64,000 nucleotides of DNA, from NCBI RefSeq assembly GCF_963924675.1, contig NC_089222.1, forward strand, positions 141,482,281 through 141,546,280. The letters run 5' to 3'. Positions 38,310 through 51,391 of this stretch are shown here, one piece after another. The DNA is from Phocoena phocoena (taxonomy: Eukaryota > Chordata > Mammalia > Artiodactyla > Phocoenidae). Positions within the stretch are counted from its first letter, which is position 1, and each line of letters opens with the position of its first letter. Under the pieces are notes generated by a model. It worked only from the letters and a program-made list of their open reading frames with translations, did not search any database and was not told the origin of the DNA. Both the position numbers and the translations under genes were made by a program.

Positions 38310-38698
38310 TTATGACACTGGAAATTAACCTCCAGTGGCTTCCTGTCATACCCAGAATAGATAACCGCCACCCCCCATTCTCTCCTACTGAACAGTGAGC
38401 ACATTGGTCTCTTGCTGTACTTTGAACCCACAAAACCCACTCCTGACTCAGGGTCTTTGTACCTGTTTGTCTCTCTGCCTGTAACTCGCTTCTTACAGAG
38501 AGACCTGTGACTCACCCCCTCACTTTGGTCAAGTCTCTTTTCAAAAATCTCTTCAGAAAGGCTTACCCTGTGCATCTGAAAATTCCATTCCCTTATCGCT
38601 GTCAATCCTCCTATCAAGCTTTACATTTCATACCACAGGTAGACACCTGACATCGCTTGTGTGTTCATTGCCTCTCTCCTGCTCTGAAAAATGTAAGA
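38310..38698 (+). repeat. L2 LINE fragment, left part
   Basis: 'cctccagtggcttcctgtca', 'tcaaaaatctcttcagaaag' and 'gtgtgttcattgcctctctc' are in L2 order. It is interrupted by an L1 3' end and resumes at 38841. Confidence 0.65.
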
Positions 38699-38840
38699 TT
38701 TTTTTAACTTTTTACTTTATATTGGAGTATAGTTGATTAACACTATTGTGTTAGTTTCACGTGTACAGCAAAGTGATTCAGTTATGCATATACATATGTC
38801 TCTACTGGTTTTCAAATTCTTTTCCCATTTAGGTTGTTAC
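38699..38840 (-). mobile_element. Short artiodactyl L1 3' end
   Basis: Reverse complement of an L1 3' terminus: 'tttatattggagtatagttg', 'cgtgtacagcaaagtgattc' and 'cttttcccatttaggttgtt'. It splits an L2. The target duplication is not clear. Confidence 0.8.
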
Positions 38841-38960
38841 TAAGTTTTATGGGGCAGGGACTTGCTCTCTGTGTGTTGATCACCATGGTACCCCCAGTAC
38901 TCACAGCATCTATTATAAAATAGGTGCTTGACAAGTATTTGTTGGAAAAATGAATGGATG
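38841..38960 (+). repeat. L2 LINE 3' end, right part
   Basis: 'ggggcagggacttgctctct', 'ataggtgcttgacaagtatt' and 'tgttggaaaaatgaatggat' form the usual L2 3' terminus, continuing the piece that ends at 38698. Confidence 0.75.
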
Positions 38961-39559
38961 AATAAAGCAAAATGATAGCATGAATATAGTATCATAAATT
39001 GGGTCCACAAACAGCAACCAGATAGTGCCCTTGTATAAGTTTTCTTTTTCCTGCCAAATAAAGGTCAAGTAAGGGCTTTTTAGATAATGCGTTTGTTTCA
39101 CTGTGTGCCAGCTCACCGTTAAAAGCCAGAAACAACAGACCCGTCATAAGATATAAAGAAGTGTAAGAAAACTGACCTTTGGAATCGCAGATAGGAAATC
39201 ACAGTGTTGGTAGCTTTCCTCGCAGTGGTGCTGAGCCAATAATAGAACCAAAGGGCAGGTGTGTTTTGCCATTAAGTTCAGTCCTTTCCCTCAAAGCGGC
39301 TTCATCTATGCCAAGGTCACCCAACTGAGTGTGACATTAGGGTGATCATCCATCCACTGCCCGTGTAAGTCATGAGGCACATGCATAAGTGCCAAGGGTT
39401 TTTTCTTTTAACTTCTTATGATAACAGCGAATTTATTTTAAATTAAGTCTTCGTAAATCTTCCCAGTGACCCAAACTATAAAAATGTGCTTAGCTTTACA
39501 ATGGCCCAAGGTCATATGACTCTGGTGTAAGGAATAACCAGGAACTGGGTTCCCAAATT

Positions 39560-39780
39560 CCATTTCAATCCTACCTTTTTATCCTATACCTCAGCCTTAA
39601 CATCTCAGTTATCACCTCTACCTTCCACACACAATTTATCCCCAACTGCTTCAGCTTCTGCAAAAATATATTGCACTATTACCTTTTTGACTGTATTCCC
39701 TAGGCCACCATTCTAATTAATTGCCTGATACTTGGGATTACCCCCAGCCTCTTCTATGTATTGTGTCCTCAATCATGTAC
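39560..39780 (+). repeat. Possible L2 LINE fragment
   Basis: C/T-rich coding-like phrases in L2 style without a diagnostic block. Assigned only by general look. Confidence 0.3.
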
Positions 39781-39834
39781 CAAAGTCATGCAGATGTGAG
39801 TGGAAGGAAGGGAGAAACAGAAGAAGAGCCGGAA

Positions 39835-40020
39835 AGGGAGTTACCACCTGCTGGCTTATTATGTGCCAGTTGCTGTGATAAATACATACTTTTTTTTAAC
39901 CCTCAGAAAACACCTATTGACTATTCTCCCATTTTAGGAATAAGAAAATTGGGGTAAAAATAGCTTAAGGAATTTACTCAAGATCACACAGCTAATAGGT
40001 GTCCAAATTGTGATAGGGAT
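39835..40020 (-). repeat. MIR-family SINE
   Basis: Reverse-complement MIR: 'ttattatgtgccagttgctg', 'ccattttaggaataagaaaa', 'actcaagatcacacagctaa'. Confidence 0.75.
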
Positions 40021-40258
40021 GGAAGGAAAAAGAGAGGCGAGGGAAGCAGGGATGGGGTCTGGGGGGTCAGTTGACAGGCCAAGGGGTCTTCCCTGGGTTC
40101 CCTTATCTGTAGAGACACAGCCCACTGACTGCTACCAGACTGGTCTCCCACCCCCAAAGGCAATCAGTTCTAGGACTTCTGAGGTTCCCCATCACTTCAT
40201 ACATCAAGCATGTATTTGTTCAAGGCAACAAGCAGGCGGGCTAACTATGATAATGGCA

Positions 40259-40864
40259 TAACAGCAGCTCTGTTTACAATAGCCAGGACATGGAGGCAAC
40301 CTAAGTGTCCATCACATATGAATGGATAAAGAAGATGTGGCACATATATACAGTGGAATACTACTCAGCCATAAAAAGAAACGAAATTGAGTTATTTGTA
40401 GTGAGGTGGATGGACCTAGAGTCTGTCATACAGAGTGAAGTAAGTCAGAAAAACAAATACCATATGCTAACACATATATATGGAATCTAAGAAAAAAAAT
40501 GTCATGAAGAACCTAGGGGTAGGATGGGAATAAAGACACAGACTTACTAGAGAATGGACTTGAGGATATGGGGAGGGGGAAGGGTAAGCTGGGACAAAGC
40601 GAGAGAGTGGCATGGACATATATACACTACCAAACGTAAAATAGATAGCTAGTGGGAAGCAGCCGCATAGCACAGGGAGATCAGCTCCGTGCATTGTGAC
40701 CACCTAGAGGGGTGGGATAGGGAGGGTGGGAGGGAGGGAGATGCAAGAGGGAAGAGGTATGGGAACATATGTATATGTATAACTGATTCAGTTTGTTGTA
40801 AATCAGAAACTAACACACCATTGTAAAGCAATTATACTCCAATAAAGATGTTAAAAATAAATAA
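40259..40864 (+). mobile_element. 5'-truncated artiodactyl L1, 606 bp
   Basis: Covers the end of ORF2 and the whole 3' UTR, ending 'ccaataaagatgttaaaaat'. It is flanked by ataatggca at 40250-40258 and 40865-40873. It is close in sequence to the 3' end of the 5.6 kb copy. Confidence 0.92.
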
Positions 40865-41009
40865 ATAATGGCACAGCCTCTGTGTCTTAACTGGTGCTGT
40901 TTATCCCTCACTGACCTCAGAAAATATGTCTGAATGCCTCTGTCCTCCTTCTACTCATTCATTAAATGAAGAGAAACTGGAGAGCCCTGCTACTATCTGG
41001 GTGCTAAGG

Positions 41010-41160
41010 ATATAGCAATTGTTACCTGATTCAATTCTCTCAGTAATTCCAAGAGGTAAGTCTCATTATTTCCATTTTACAGATGAGAAAACTGAGACTC
41101 AGAGAAACTCAATCATGTTTCCAAAGTCATATAGAAAATGAACAAGCAAAAATGTGGACC
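41010..41160 (-). repeat. MIR-family SINE
   Basis: Reverse-complement MIR with the strong core 'ccattttacagatgagaaaa' and 'ctgagactcagagaaactca'. Confidence 0.85.
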
Positions 41161-41175
41161 TTGGTTTACTTACTG

Positions 41176-41463
41176 AAATTTTTTTAAAATTAATGTATTT
41201 AATTTATTTACTTTTGGTTGTGTTGGGTCTTCATTGCTGCCTGCTGGCTTCTCATTGCGGTGGCTTTTCTTGCCGTGGAGCACGGGCTCTAGGTGCATGG
41301 GCTCAGTAGTTGTGGTTCATGAGCTCTAGAGCACAGGCTCAGTAGTTGTGGCACATGGGTTTAGTTGCTCTGCGGCGTGTGGGATCTTCCCGGACCAGGG
41401 ATTGAACCCGTGTCCCCTACACTGGCAGACGGATTCTCAACCACTGTGCCACCAGGGAAGCCC
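41176..41463 (-). mobile_element. CHR-1-like SINE (tRNA-Glu-derived)
   Basis: Longer and older than the CHR-2 copies. On the plus strand it has 'gttgggtcttcattgctgcc', two diverged copies of an internal 'ggctcagtagttgtgg' unit, and the complement of the tRNA-like head ending 'gccaccagggaagccc'. Confidence 0.88.
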
Positions 41464-42189
41464 TGTTGCTATATTTTTTATTTTCTTTCTAAACCTTACT
41501 TATACATCAAGGCTGATGGTGCTCACTCCTTCCATGAAGTCTATCAAACGGCACTGACCTCTCCCTTATCAGAGGTCGTTTTGCTCTTGTCATTAGCAGT
41601 CTGCCACTTGGAGACTTTCCAACCACCCTCACTGCGACAGGGCAACTTCAAGGTCTCTGAACTCCTTATTCTATTTCTACTTTTCCCAAGCTACATCTCA
41701 GGCCAAAAACTTTAAAGCCCCTAAGAGGAAAACATTCTCTAATTTGAGTTAAAGATTTAAATAAAAATCCATATAATTATTGTCTAACATGGCTTGCTAT
41801 TTTTATGTGGGTTTTGTTTCTCCAACTATATCTTTGCATAGTTTTCATGAATCAAAGGACAGATTATGTTCCAAAGTTAGTGAGTCTACAGTGTGCAGTA
41901 TGGAACACTCTTCATTCCAAATGGCAATAATAAATAAGATTCTTCATTTTACCAAAAAAGATCTATTTAGCTTATCCAGAATGTGATCTAGCTGAAGTGG
42001 TGATAAAATTCCTGTTCTTGACCATTCAAACTGAAATTTGAAATTCTGAGAGCAGCTGCCTGATCTCTAGCTATACAAGAAGACAAGCTGTCACCCACAG
42101 CAGGCATTAGTCATGCAGGGAGAAAGTGCCCTGCTCCAATCATTGTGTACTAAGGGCAGAGGGGAAACAGATGAGTTGGTGAAATGTTC

Positions 42190-42740
42190 TACATCTGGAG
42201 CGACTCCCCAACCCAACACCCAGCACAGTCCTTGGCCAGAATTCTTGCACATCTGTCCTCAAGGCTTCTCAAATATTGCCCTCACACATTTCCCTCACAC
42301 AACTGGCCATTAAATCCTGCCAAGCATCTTCTGTTTTGCCCATCCTATGACCACTTTAGCTACAGCCATCATCACTTCTCATGGGGACTACAAAGACCTC
42401 CCCTTCAGGCGTCCTACCTAGACTCATTTTATTCCAATGTGTGACTCGTCCTGTCATGAACCATATGATTTTTCTGCTTTAAAACTCTGCATAAATTTCC
42501 ATGCCCTCCAGACCTCTTTCATAGGACAGAAAGCCTTCAAGATGTGGACCAGACTTAGCTCTCAAGTCTCACCCTTCTTCATTTTGCCATTTTTCACACC
42601 ATTCCCCCAGACACAGATGTATCTGCCCTATCAAGCCCTCCTGACATTGCAAGTAACAGACCTTCTTCCAGGAACATGATGTCTTCCTTCCTCTCCTCTT
42701 AACTACTTGCTATATTTTCCAATCCTTCAGGATTTCTCCC
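42190..42740 (+). repeat. L2 LINE fragment
   Basis: L2-like phrase order: 'aactctgcataaatttccat', 'tttcataggacagaaagcct', 'tcttccaggaacatgatgtc'. Diverged. Confidence 0.5.
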
Positions 42741-43734
42741 TCCCTTCTGGAATCTGCCTCATTCCCACTGGAGCAGGAGTTCTCAATGGGAGGAAATGAG
42801 CTTTCATCATCCCAGTGACTCTACCCCAAGGACTGGCAGTTAGGAGTATGTGTTAACTCCTTTGTTGCTTCATGATGCAATAAGGGAAAGATGAAGCAAT
42901 GAAGGACAGAGCAAATGCAGTCATTTGGGAGTGGGTGTAAAAGTTTATATCTATCCATTGATATTTGGAAGACATCAAGCTTAGTGATATTTTTGTTTTC
43001 TTTTGCAGACAAGTAAGACACAAGAAAATACTGAACTCATGGGACTGTTAAGTTTTTGAGAAAAACAAGTAAAATAATGATTGCTACAGACAAGGACTTT
43101 AAAATAGAGAAAGCTTCATTAGAGAGTTAGGGTTATCTTGTAATCCTTATTTAATTAATTCATTTTAGCCATTGCCATTCCAACTGTAATTAAAAGAAGA
43201 GTAGGCCCAGAGAAAGCTGCCTTGACTTTATTAAGGTTTATTTAAAGGTGATTATTTTCTGAAATCAGCATGATGATCTGTTATGGTATCTATGCAACAT
43301 GAGCTCAAGAATTGGCCCAGGTTTAAATTTTAATTCAATGAATCATAAACCCATCTCCATTGTAGCATGGGCTAAGGAAAGTTGTGTACCTTATGTGCCT
43401 TATATATTCCATTAGATAGAATTAACAAAGAGATATGTTTACTAAAAGTCATGCTGAAGTTAGAATATTTTCCGTATGTGTTATAAAATATGATATAGCC
43501 CGTGAGGAAGGAGTGCAACTAAGAGCCTTTAACTTTAAATCATTGAGCCTTAATGCCAGAAGGGAAACTACTCTTTATTGAGGCCAGCCACTAGGCTGTG
43601 ACACCTATTTCATGCAACGTCTTTCAAAATATCGTTCGGCTTTTGATAAATGGTGTCTCCTCCATTGTCAGGAAAGTTAATATTTTGTGAAGGGAATTAT
43701 TTCATTTTTGAAGAATTTTGAATCTTAGAAAATA

Positions 43735-45060
43735 TACATTTAAATTTTTAACAAATTGAGGTGCAGTTTATATACAGTAATATTCACAGGTTTTAAATGT
43801 ACAGTTTGATAGATTATGCAAAAATCTGTAAAATCTACACCCTATGATGTGCTATGGCATGGTTCTTTCTTTGTGCTTATTTTACTTGAATTTCATTAAT
43901 TATTTTGACCAGTAGATTTATATTTTTCACCACATTTGAAGATTTTCAAGTTATTACTATTCAGATCTATGCTTTTCCTGCCCTTCTTTCTGAGGCTCTA
44001 ACTATGTTTATATTGGACTCCTTGACATTACTTCAAGCTCACTGAGGCATTGTTTGCCATTTTAAGTCTTTTATCTCTCTAAAAAATTTGGATATTTTTC
44101 TCATGCCCTCTTTTCAAGTTCAGTTATCCTTTGTTCTGCAGTATCCAAGATCCCACTTAATATATCTAGTTAGTTTCTCATTTCAGATATTGTGCTTTTC
44201 AGATCTAGAATTTCCTTTTGGTTCTTTTTAAAAAATGTTTTAAACTTCTCTTCTTGCATTCCCTATGTATTCACTCATTGCACACATCTTTTCATTTGAA
44301 TTTTTGAAAATGTTTATTATAGCTACTTTAAAACCCTGTCTGCTAATTCTAACATCTGTATGCCCATTAGGCTGTTTCTTTTCTTTTCTTTTTTTTCCTT
44401 TTATTTATGGCTCACATTTTCCTATTTCTTCTCATAGCCAGTAATTATGTGCAAGGCATTGCAGATATGCTATGATATTGAGAGTCTGGATTTTGTTGTC
44501 TTCCTTTTAAGAACACTGAATGTTATTCTTGCAAACAGTCGATTTACCAGTGAAGAAATTTAATCCTGTCAAGGCTACCTGTAGGCTTTTTATTAGGGCT
44601 GGTCTAGAGTAGCCCTTATCCCAGGGCTAGATTAGGCCTCTCTTAGTGTGTGGCCTCTTCTGAGATTTTAACTGAATTCCCTGTGTGTTCTCTACTCTGG
44701 CTAATCAGAACTCCAATGTTTCTCAGGACTGTGTGACTGCTGGAAGCTGTATTCATCTCACATACGCCTGGAAGTTGTTCTCTGCTAGATTTCATAGGGT
44801 CTCGCGCTATGCATGTGAAGTGTAGTATTAAGCTAAAGACCCAAAGGGAGCCCTATACAGATTTTTAGAAATCTTTCTTTGAACAGCTCCCCACTCTCTA
44901 GTACTCTGACCTGCAATATCCAGCACCTCAATGGTTCTAATGGTTCTTTGTTTTTCTTCACCATAAAAATCACCATTATCTATTTGGGTTCTGCATCTGT
45001 CTATCATGGTTTGGAAAGTGCACCAAGAAAAAATATGGGGTGAATTTGGGGCTTAACTCA
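43735..45060 (-). mobile_element. Decayed L1-like block
   Basis: The left 110 bp resemble an old L1 3' UTR in antisense. Further right, 'cagatctagaatttcctttt', 'gctactttaaaaccctgtct' and 'gctaattctaacatctgtat' recall the antisense 5' part of old L1s. The two parts may be different copies. Assigned by look only. Confidence 0.4.
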
Positions 45061-45224
45061 TATATTTCTCTCCTCTCTAGGACCACAGCCCTGTGCTGCC
45101 TGTTTCGTATTTGGAAAATGGTTACTTTATAAAGTTTTGTCCAGTTTTATAATTGTTGATGGTAGGAGGATAAATCCACTGCATGTTACTCTCTGATAAC
45201 CCCATTGGATGAATTTTATATTTA

Positions 45225-46270
45225 TCTTTTAAGTTACTTGACTCAAAATCTGTCTCATTGAAATTTCCAACCATTTCTGTTGGTTCTACTTTCTGGAGCC
45301 CCACCAAGATTATTATTACACTAGTTTGTACATATTCCACTGGTTCAAAGAACCCAATTAACTAAGTCAAGAACTTGGATCCTGTAATTATCTCTTTATC
45401 CTGCCACATACTTTTTTCCTCTCTATTGGCTCATTCCCATCAGCATGTAAGCTTCCCTTGTCCCATGTCCACCTTGCCTCCTGTCATACCAACATTCCTG
45501 AAAATCCAAAAATAGTTGTATTTTCCTGAGTTCCCACACATTCACTTCCCTTTCTTTGTTCAAGCCCCACTAATCAGGGATTCACTGCAGCCACGCCACT
45601 CTACAAGGTAACAAACAATATCCATCTTCCTAAAACCCAATGAGCAATTGTTGGTTCTCCTCTTTTTCTACTTTCAGTGGGATTTGATATACTTTATCAC
45701 CTATCTTTCTTGATTATTTCCTATTTTGCTTTCAGGACCCCACAGTCCACTGGATTTCCTCCTATTTCACTGACTGCTCCTTCTTCCTGTCTCCTTTGCT
45801 GATTCCTCCTCTTATTCTGGAACCTTAAATTTTGGAATGCCTTGAGTCTAGACCTTCTTGTTTCTCCCACATCATTCTTTCCCTTGTGACAACAGCTATT
45901 CCTTGTATCTTCTCCACTTCTGTAGAAGACACTTTCATTTACCTTATTAGGCAAAATATGTACTTCATTTAACAATTCCTCTTTCTCTCTCTTTGCAACA
46001 TTCACTATATATACATGCTTTGTTTGATTCGTCTCCAAAACATATTGCAAATTTGTCTGCTTCTCATTACCTTGACTGTGACCACCTTGACTCAAGGCGC
46101 TTTTTATCTTGCCTCGTCTTCTGAAATAGCTTCTTACCTACTTGCTTTCTGGACCAATCCATTCTTTCCACAGCTGCTAGTGTTATGATTAAAAACATAA
46201 ATCAGACCATGCCACTAGCCTAGTTAAAGTCACCAATGGCCCCTCTTTGCATTTAGATAAAAAACTCTAG
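45225..46270 (+). repeat. L2 LINE fragment
   Basis: L2 phrases are scattered over 1 kb: 'ctgttggttctactttctgg', 'tttcctcctatttcactgac', 'aaatcagaccatgccactag'. They fit a long but heavily eroded L2 copy, perhaps rearranged, since they are not in a single clean order. Confidence 0.5.
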
Positions 46271-46289
46271 ACTTCTAAAATAGCTGCAT

Positions 46290-46655
46290 ATTCAAATTAC
46301 CCAGGGTGCTTAGACTTAAACTTGGTTGCATATTAGAATCAACTCAGGGATTTTACAAATTCCTGGTGCCTGGGTCCCATGTCCAATGATGGTTATTTAA
46401 TTGGACTTCAACCTGGACATCAGGAATTTTTTAAAGCTCCCCACATAATTTTAATGTGTGACACAATTCAAGAACCACTAACAGGTGATTTTGAATTGAA
46501 AAAAAAAAAGGATAATGCCCCAGAGATCTGGGAGATGGATATACTCCCAGAGATAATGATTTAGTTGGGCTTAGTTAGGACCAGAAAATGGTCATTAGTG
46601 TTTTCTTAAATCTCCCAGGAGATTTTATGGTGAAGCCTGGATTGTGAACCACTGC
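46290..46655. mobile_element. hAT/MER5-like element(s)
   Basis: 'tgcatattagaatcaactca' and 'aattttaatgtgtgacacaa' followed by 'caagaaccact' are typical of MER5/MER20-like hAT remnants. The repeated 'gtgaaccact' ending at 46650 suggests two overlapping or nested copies. Confidence 0.6.
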
Positions 46656-48226
46656 CCCCGCACATTACCTTGTCCTTGACTATTTCTCCAGCTACTGACC
46701 TGCTTGTGAAGCACATTTCCTTTCTCGGGGCTATATCACCTAACTAGTGACTTAATGTTAATTTCACAGAACCTTATTTAACATATTTAAAAAACAACCA
46801 CACGGAGATACTAATCAGATTGTGATCCACTACATTATCCTGATTGGCTAGGCTCAATTCCAGGTCATCTGACCTTTGCCTTGGTCAAAAAAGTCTGGTT
46901 GCATTTCCTGGGAAGGCAAGTGATTCACAGAACACTCATGTACATTTTTATGTAGCATTTCTGTTCTCTGACCTGGATCCTTCAGAGCAGATTATATCGG
47001 AGACAGGCTAATGTACTCACTGCTTTGCCCTTCACAAATGATAGTAAGAGTCAGTTCTCCTTATAAGAAAACACTTGGGAAGCAGTACTAGATTGGCTCC
47101 CATTTTTATATATCTACAAAAATGGGAAAAAACATTTAATGTATCCCAATTTTATTAGCATAAGGCCATTTGTACCTTTGTTTTGTATCTAACTGAAGGT
47201 AGATTTTCTTACTCACTCAGGGAAAATCTTTTTCACAAAGTTGGTGCCTTCATATGAATTCTAAGTATGCTCCACTTAATTTTGTTGGCAAGTAGACAGA
47301 ATGAGCATTACTCTTCAACAAGAAAGGAAGGAGAGGGGTCATGTGGACAGGTTGTAAGGACTGAGGAAGGACATGGGAACCTATTGCTCAAGAAAGAGTC
47401 TGCTTACATCTATTGACTGTCTTGCAGGTAATGGAAATCATCCCCTCCTGACAATTACAGTGAGAGCCCTGTGTTCAAGGACTTTAAAATGCAAACAATC
47501 AACATTAATATACATCTTTAATTTCATACATTTACTTTTGCAATGTGGATGAATATTCTACTGGTAGATGAACACCTACAACTCTAGGAGAACCATAAAA
47601 TCACAGAACATCCATGTTCAACAGACACTGGAGAACACTAGCTCCTCATTTTGAAGATGGCAAGTGTGAACCTTGATGGGAATTTGCTGACTTGCAAAGA
47701 GATTTGAAATAAGACTGTTGCTTACATTTTAGGTGCATTGAGAGCCCTGGCAAAGTTTTCTACAAGTTAAACCATCTTATTTTATTTTTTTTCATAAATA
47801 TTGTCACACTTTGCTTAATTTAGTAACTGTTTCAATACCCTTCCAAGATAGACATTTAATGCTCAACAGAAGGGAGGAACAAAGAAAACCACATTTCTAA
47901 AACTAAAATAAAAAAATATAAAAAGCTACTATTTTTTGACTTCAGAAAAACTGTGACATATGGCTTTGGCAAATATTTTTAAAAGCCATCAATCTAGATG
48001 ATAATATAAAAAGTGCTATATAAAATAAATATAACACAGCATGAGCTCATGGATTTTGGGCCTCACAAGTCACTGGGTTAATGCAGGGAAGCCTTATTTC
48101 AAGAATTAAATCCCATGGTCGCCACATCTCATTCACACATTTCTTCTCTGCTAATTTTCTGAAACTTCACATTTTAGGTAAATACACCTTGGCTTGGAGT
48201 TTAGGGGAGTTCATAGTTGGCTTCTA

Positions 48227-48230
<4 letters not shown>

Positions 48231-48279
<49 letters not shown>
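48231..48279. repeat. TG dinucleotide microsatellite
   Basis: About 24 pure TG units, only 126 bp from the donor of the Ig7 exon. On the DSCAM transcript it reads as a CA repeat within the downstream intron. Confidence 0.96.
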
Positions 48280-48281
<2 letters not shown>

Positions 48282-48324
48282 AAACGGGATGACAGGGAAT
48301 TCTTATGAATTCTGGTTATTTTCA

Positions 48325-48867
<543 letters not shown>

Positions 48868-49724
48868 TCATTGTTCTAAATGAAAAGCATGGCTTAATTT
48901 GTACTTCAGCAAATATGCTTAATCACATTTATTTTGATAATTTTTTTAAAAATTCAATAATCATTTTTAAAGGAAACATTTCAGATTCTGCACTTTTCAG
49001 TGTAAATACTCTTAAAGAGGGACCTGGGTTTGGTTTTCTCTTGGAAGCTTTTAAACATAATGTGTACAAGAGATTTCTTTCCTGATTTGCTAATATTAGG
49101 AGTACAATTACTGTTCTCTCTTCAATCCATTCCACATCTTGTTAATACTTTAACTCTATTGAAGAAGCAGAGATTCCAGTTTAATTGTTAACATTTTTTA
49201 ATACCTAACATCCAACTAATAGCAAATGTTAATTTAAAGGATTTGTGTTAGGATAATTGCATCATTACTCTGCACCCTTCAATTTTACACATTCCTTGCA
49301 CATGACCTTAAGTTATGAACTGGTCTGTGGCCAGTTTTCTGAGTTGTGGAGATGTGTTGCTACTGAAGATAAGGTTATATAGTCTTCAGCTTGGCCAGCC
49401 TTGGACACAGTGAAGCTCAGTCTGGAATGTTCTTTTTTGATTTAATTTCCCTAATAAATTCTTATTCATCCTTCTTATTTGTCATGGGGTCATGGGCTAG
49501 TTATCAATATCCTCTTCTTATCAGCCTTTTGGGGTAGTTATTCATAGATTATTAAGCCAATAATAACCTAATATAAACCAGTTATTATATTAGGTGATTT
49601 TACAAAATGAAGTTATTAAACAGCAGGATGTCTGCAAAGTTTATTCTTTAAATCAGTCGTAGTCTCCTTTCAATTATCAACTCGGGAGACAAAAGGGATC
49701 CAGCTGAGAAACATCTGAAAGGAA

Positions 49725-49850
49725 ACCATTCATGCATTCATTCATTCACTCAAGAAGTGCTTACTGAGCACCTGGTATGTGCTCAATACTGCACTGTGTG
49801 TGCTGGTCAGACAGCAATGAACATGATATACCATCTGTACCCAGTGCAGC
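49725..49850 (-). repeat. L2 LINE 3' end
   Basis: 'cattcattcattcactcaag', 'gagcacctggtatgtgctca' is the antisense form of the L2 terminus. Confidence 0.75.
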
Positions 49851-50699
49851 TTTCATTCATTGTCATAGGCAGTGGATGTCAACAAAGTGTAGCAGTGGTT
49901 TTTCTGTAAGTTAATATTATTATTACTACTCCTGTATGCTTTCAAAAGAAGGTGGAAGTTAGAATTGCAAGTTAGTCATTAGCAAAGTTGCAAATTAGTC
50001 AGAGTTAGTAAGCAGGTGACTCATGTTAGGTTTTATGAGAGAAACAAACAAACAAGCAAGCAAGGAAACAGATAGCTGAAAGTACAGACAAGCATATTCA
50101 ATGTCAAAACTGCTGTGGATCCTCAATGTAAAGTTAGAACTTTGGGTCTGCAACAAGTCGATCTGACGCTAAGAGAAAAAGATCTCAGGATGAGGTTCTA
50201 CCTGGTGCTTATAACCAATGAGTTAGTGATATTTTAGAAATGTGGATAGTATGAATTTTGTTTCTGTTTTCTTTTTAAATTCTGATCACTCTGTAGCTAA
50301 TTCTTGCCTCTGTTCTTGAAAAGTAGAGCCCTTTCTCTATCCTGTAACTTTTTTCTGCTATAAGAAGACATTCTTATGCATAATAAACATTGACAGCCTA
50401 CACCCTGCATAGATCAAGTTAGATTACACTGTGTTTGTTCACAGTTGTTTGTCATTAGGCAGGGAAAGTGCCAAGTTGTAGCAAAAGTGCTTGTATTTCT
50501 CTAAATCTTGCCCCAAGTGTTACGAATGTTTACTCCATATTAACACTTAATACGTTGACATTTTAAAAATAAAAAGTAACTATGTTTCTTCTTCTTTGGT
50601 TTACTTACACACAGAAACCTAATTTTGAGTCTACTCAGACAAGCCTAAGCACCCATTGTTGGCTTGGTGCTTTTTATCTGAACTGCAGATCATTTTTCT

Positions 50700-50850
50700 A
50701 GGATAAGGACTTTGGAGCCAGACTACCTGGGTTTAAGTTCAGCTGTGCTACTAACTAAAGTCATGAGCACCCCTACGTGCCTCAGTTTCCTTATTTGTAA
50801 AACAAGGGGGCTTCTGTGAGCAGTGAATGAGCACAGGGGTCACAGACTTT
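50700..50850 (+). repeat. MIR-family SINE
   Basis: Well-preserved forward MIR: 'ggactttggagccagactac', 'ctgggtttaagttcagctgt', 'cctcagtttccttatttgta'. Confidence 0.88.
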
Positions 50851-51041
50851 CACATGAACCTGAATTGGTTTCTTAGCACTGATTCTATTTCATAAGCCTT
50901 TAATATGAGGAAAAAAACAGAACGGTAAAACGAAACATTAGTGGGCAAGGGAAAGGACTCTATTTCCCTTATTAGTTACAATACGGAGAAGAAATATATA
51001 AGGACTTACTTTCTGAGCCCCAGATCAAGAAAGAAAAATAA

Positions 51042-51391
51042 GGGTTTCCCTCATGGCTCAGTGGTTAACAATCCGCCTGCCAATGCAGGGACACAGGTTG
51101 GAGCCCTGGTCCGGGAAGATCCTACATGCCATGGAGCAACAAAGCCCGTGTGCCACAACTGCTGAGCCTGTGCTCTAGAGCCCGTGAGCCACAACTACTG
51201 AGCCCACAAGCCACAACTACTGAAGCCTGTGCGCCTAGAGCCCGTGTTCCGCAACAAGAGAAGCCACCACAATGAGAAGCCTGAGCACCGCAAGGAAGAG
51301 TAGCCCCTGCTCGCTGCAACTAGAGAAAAGCCCATGTGCAGCAACGAAGACCCATCGCAGCCAGAAATAAAAATAAATTAATTTTAAAAAA
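51042..51391 (+). mobile_element. CHR-1 SINE (tRNA-Glu-derived), long form
   Basis: Head 'gggtttccctcatggctcag' and body with repeated 'gagccacaactactgagccc'-type units, ending in an A-rich tail (aaataaattaattttaaaa). Possible duplications aagaaaaata / aaagaaataa flank it. It is older than the CHR-2 copies. Confidence 0.9.

Noticed and set aside
45721..46095. Minus-strand 124-codon open frame
   Set aside because: It lies in an L2-like region and is antisense to it. No domain was recognised and the composition is that of complemented C/T-rich DNA.
51042..51391. Direct-repeat array resembling a CRISPR
   Set aside because: The repeated units are the internal duplications of a CHR-1 SINE in vertebrate DNA; there are no regular spacers.
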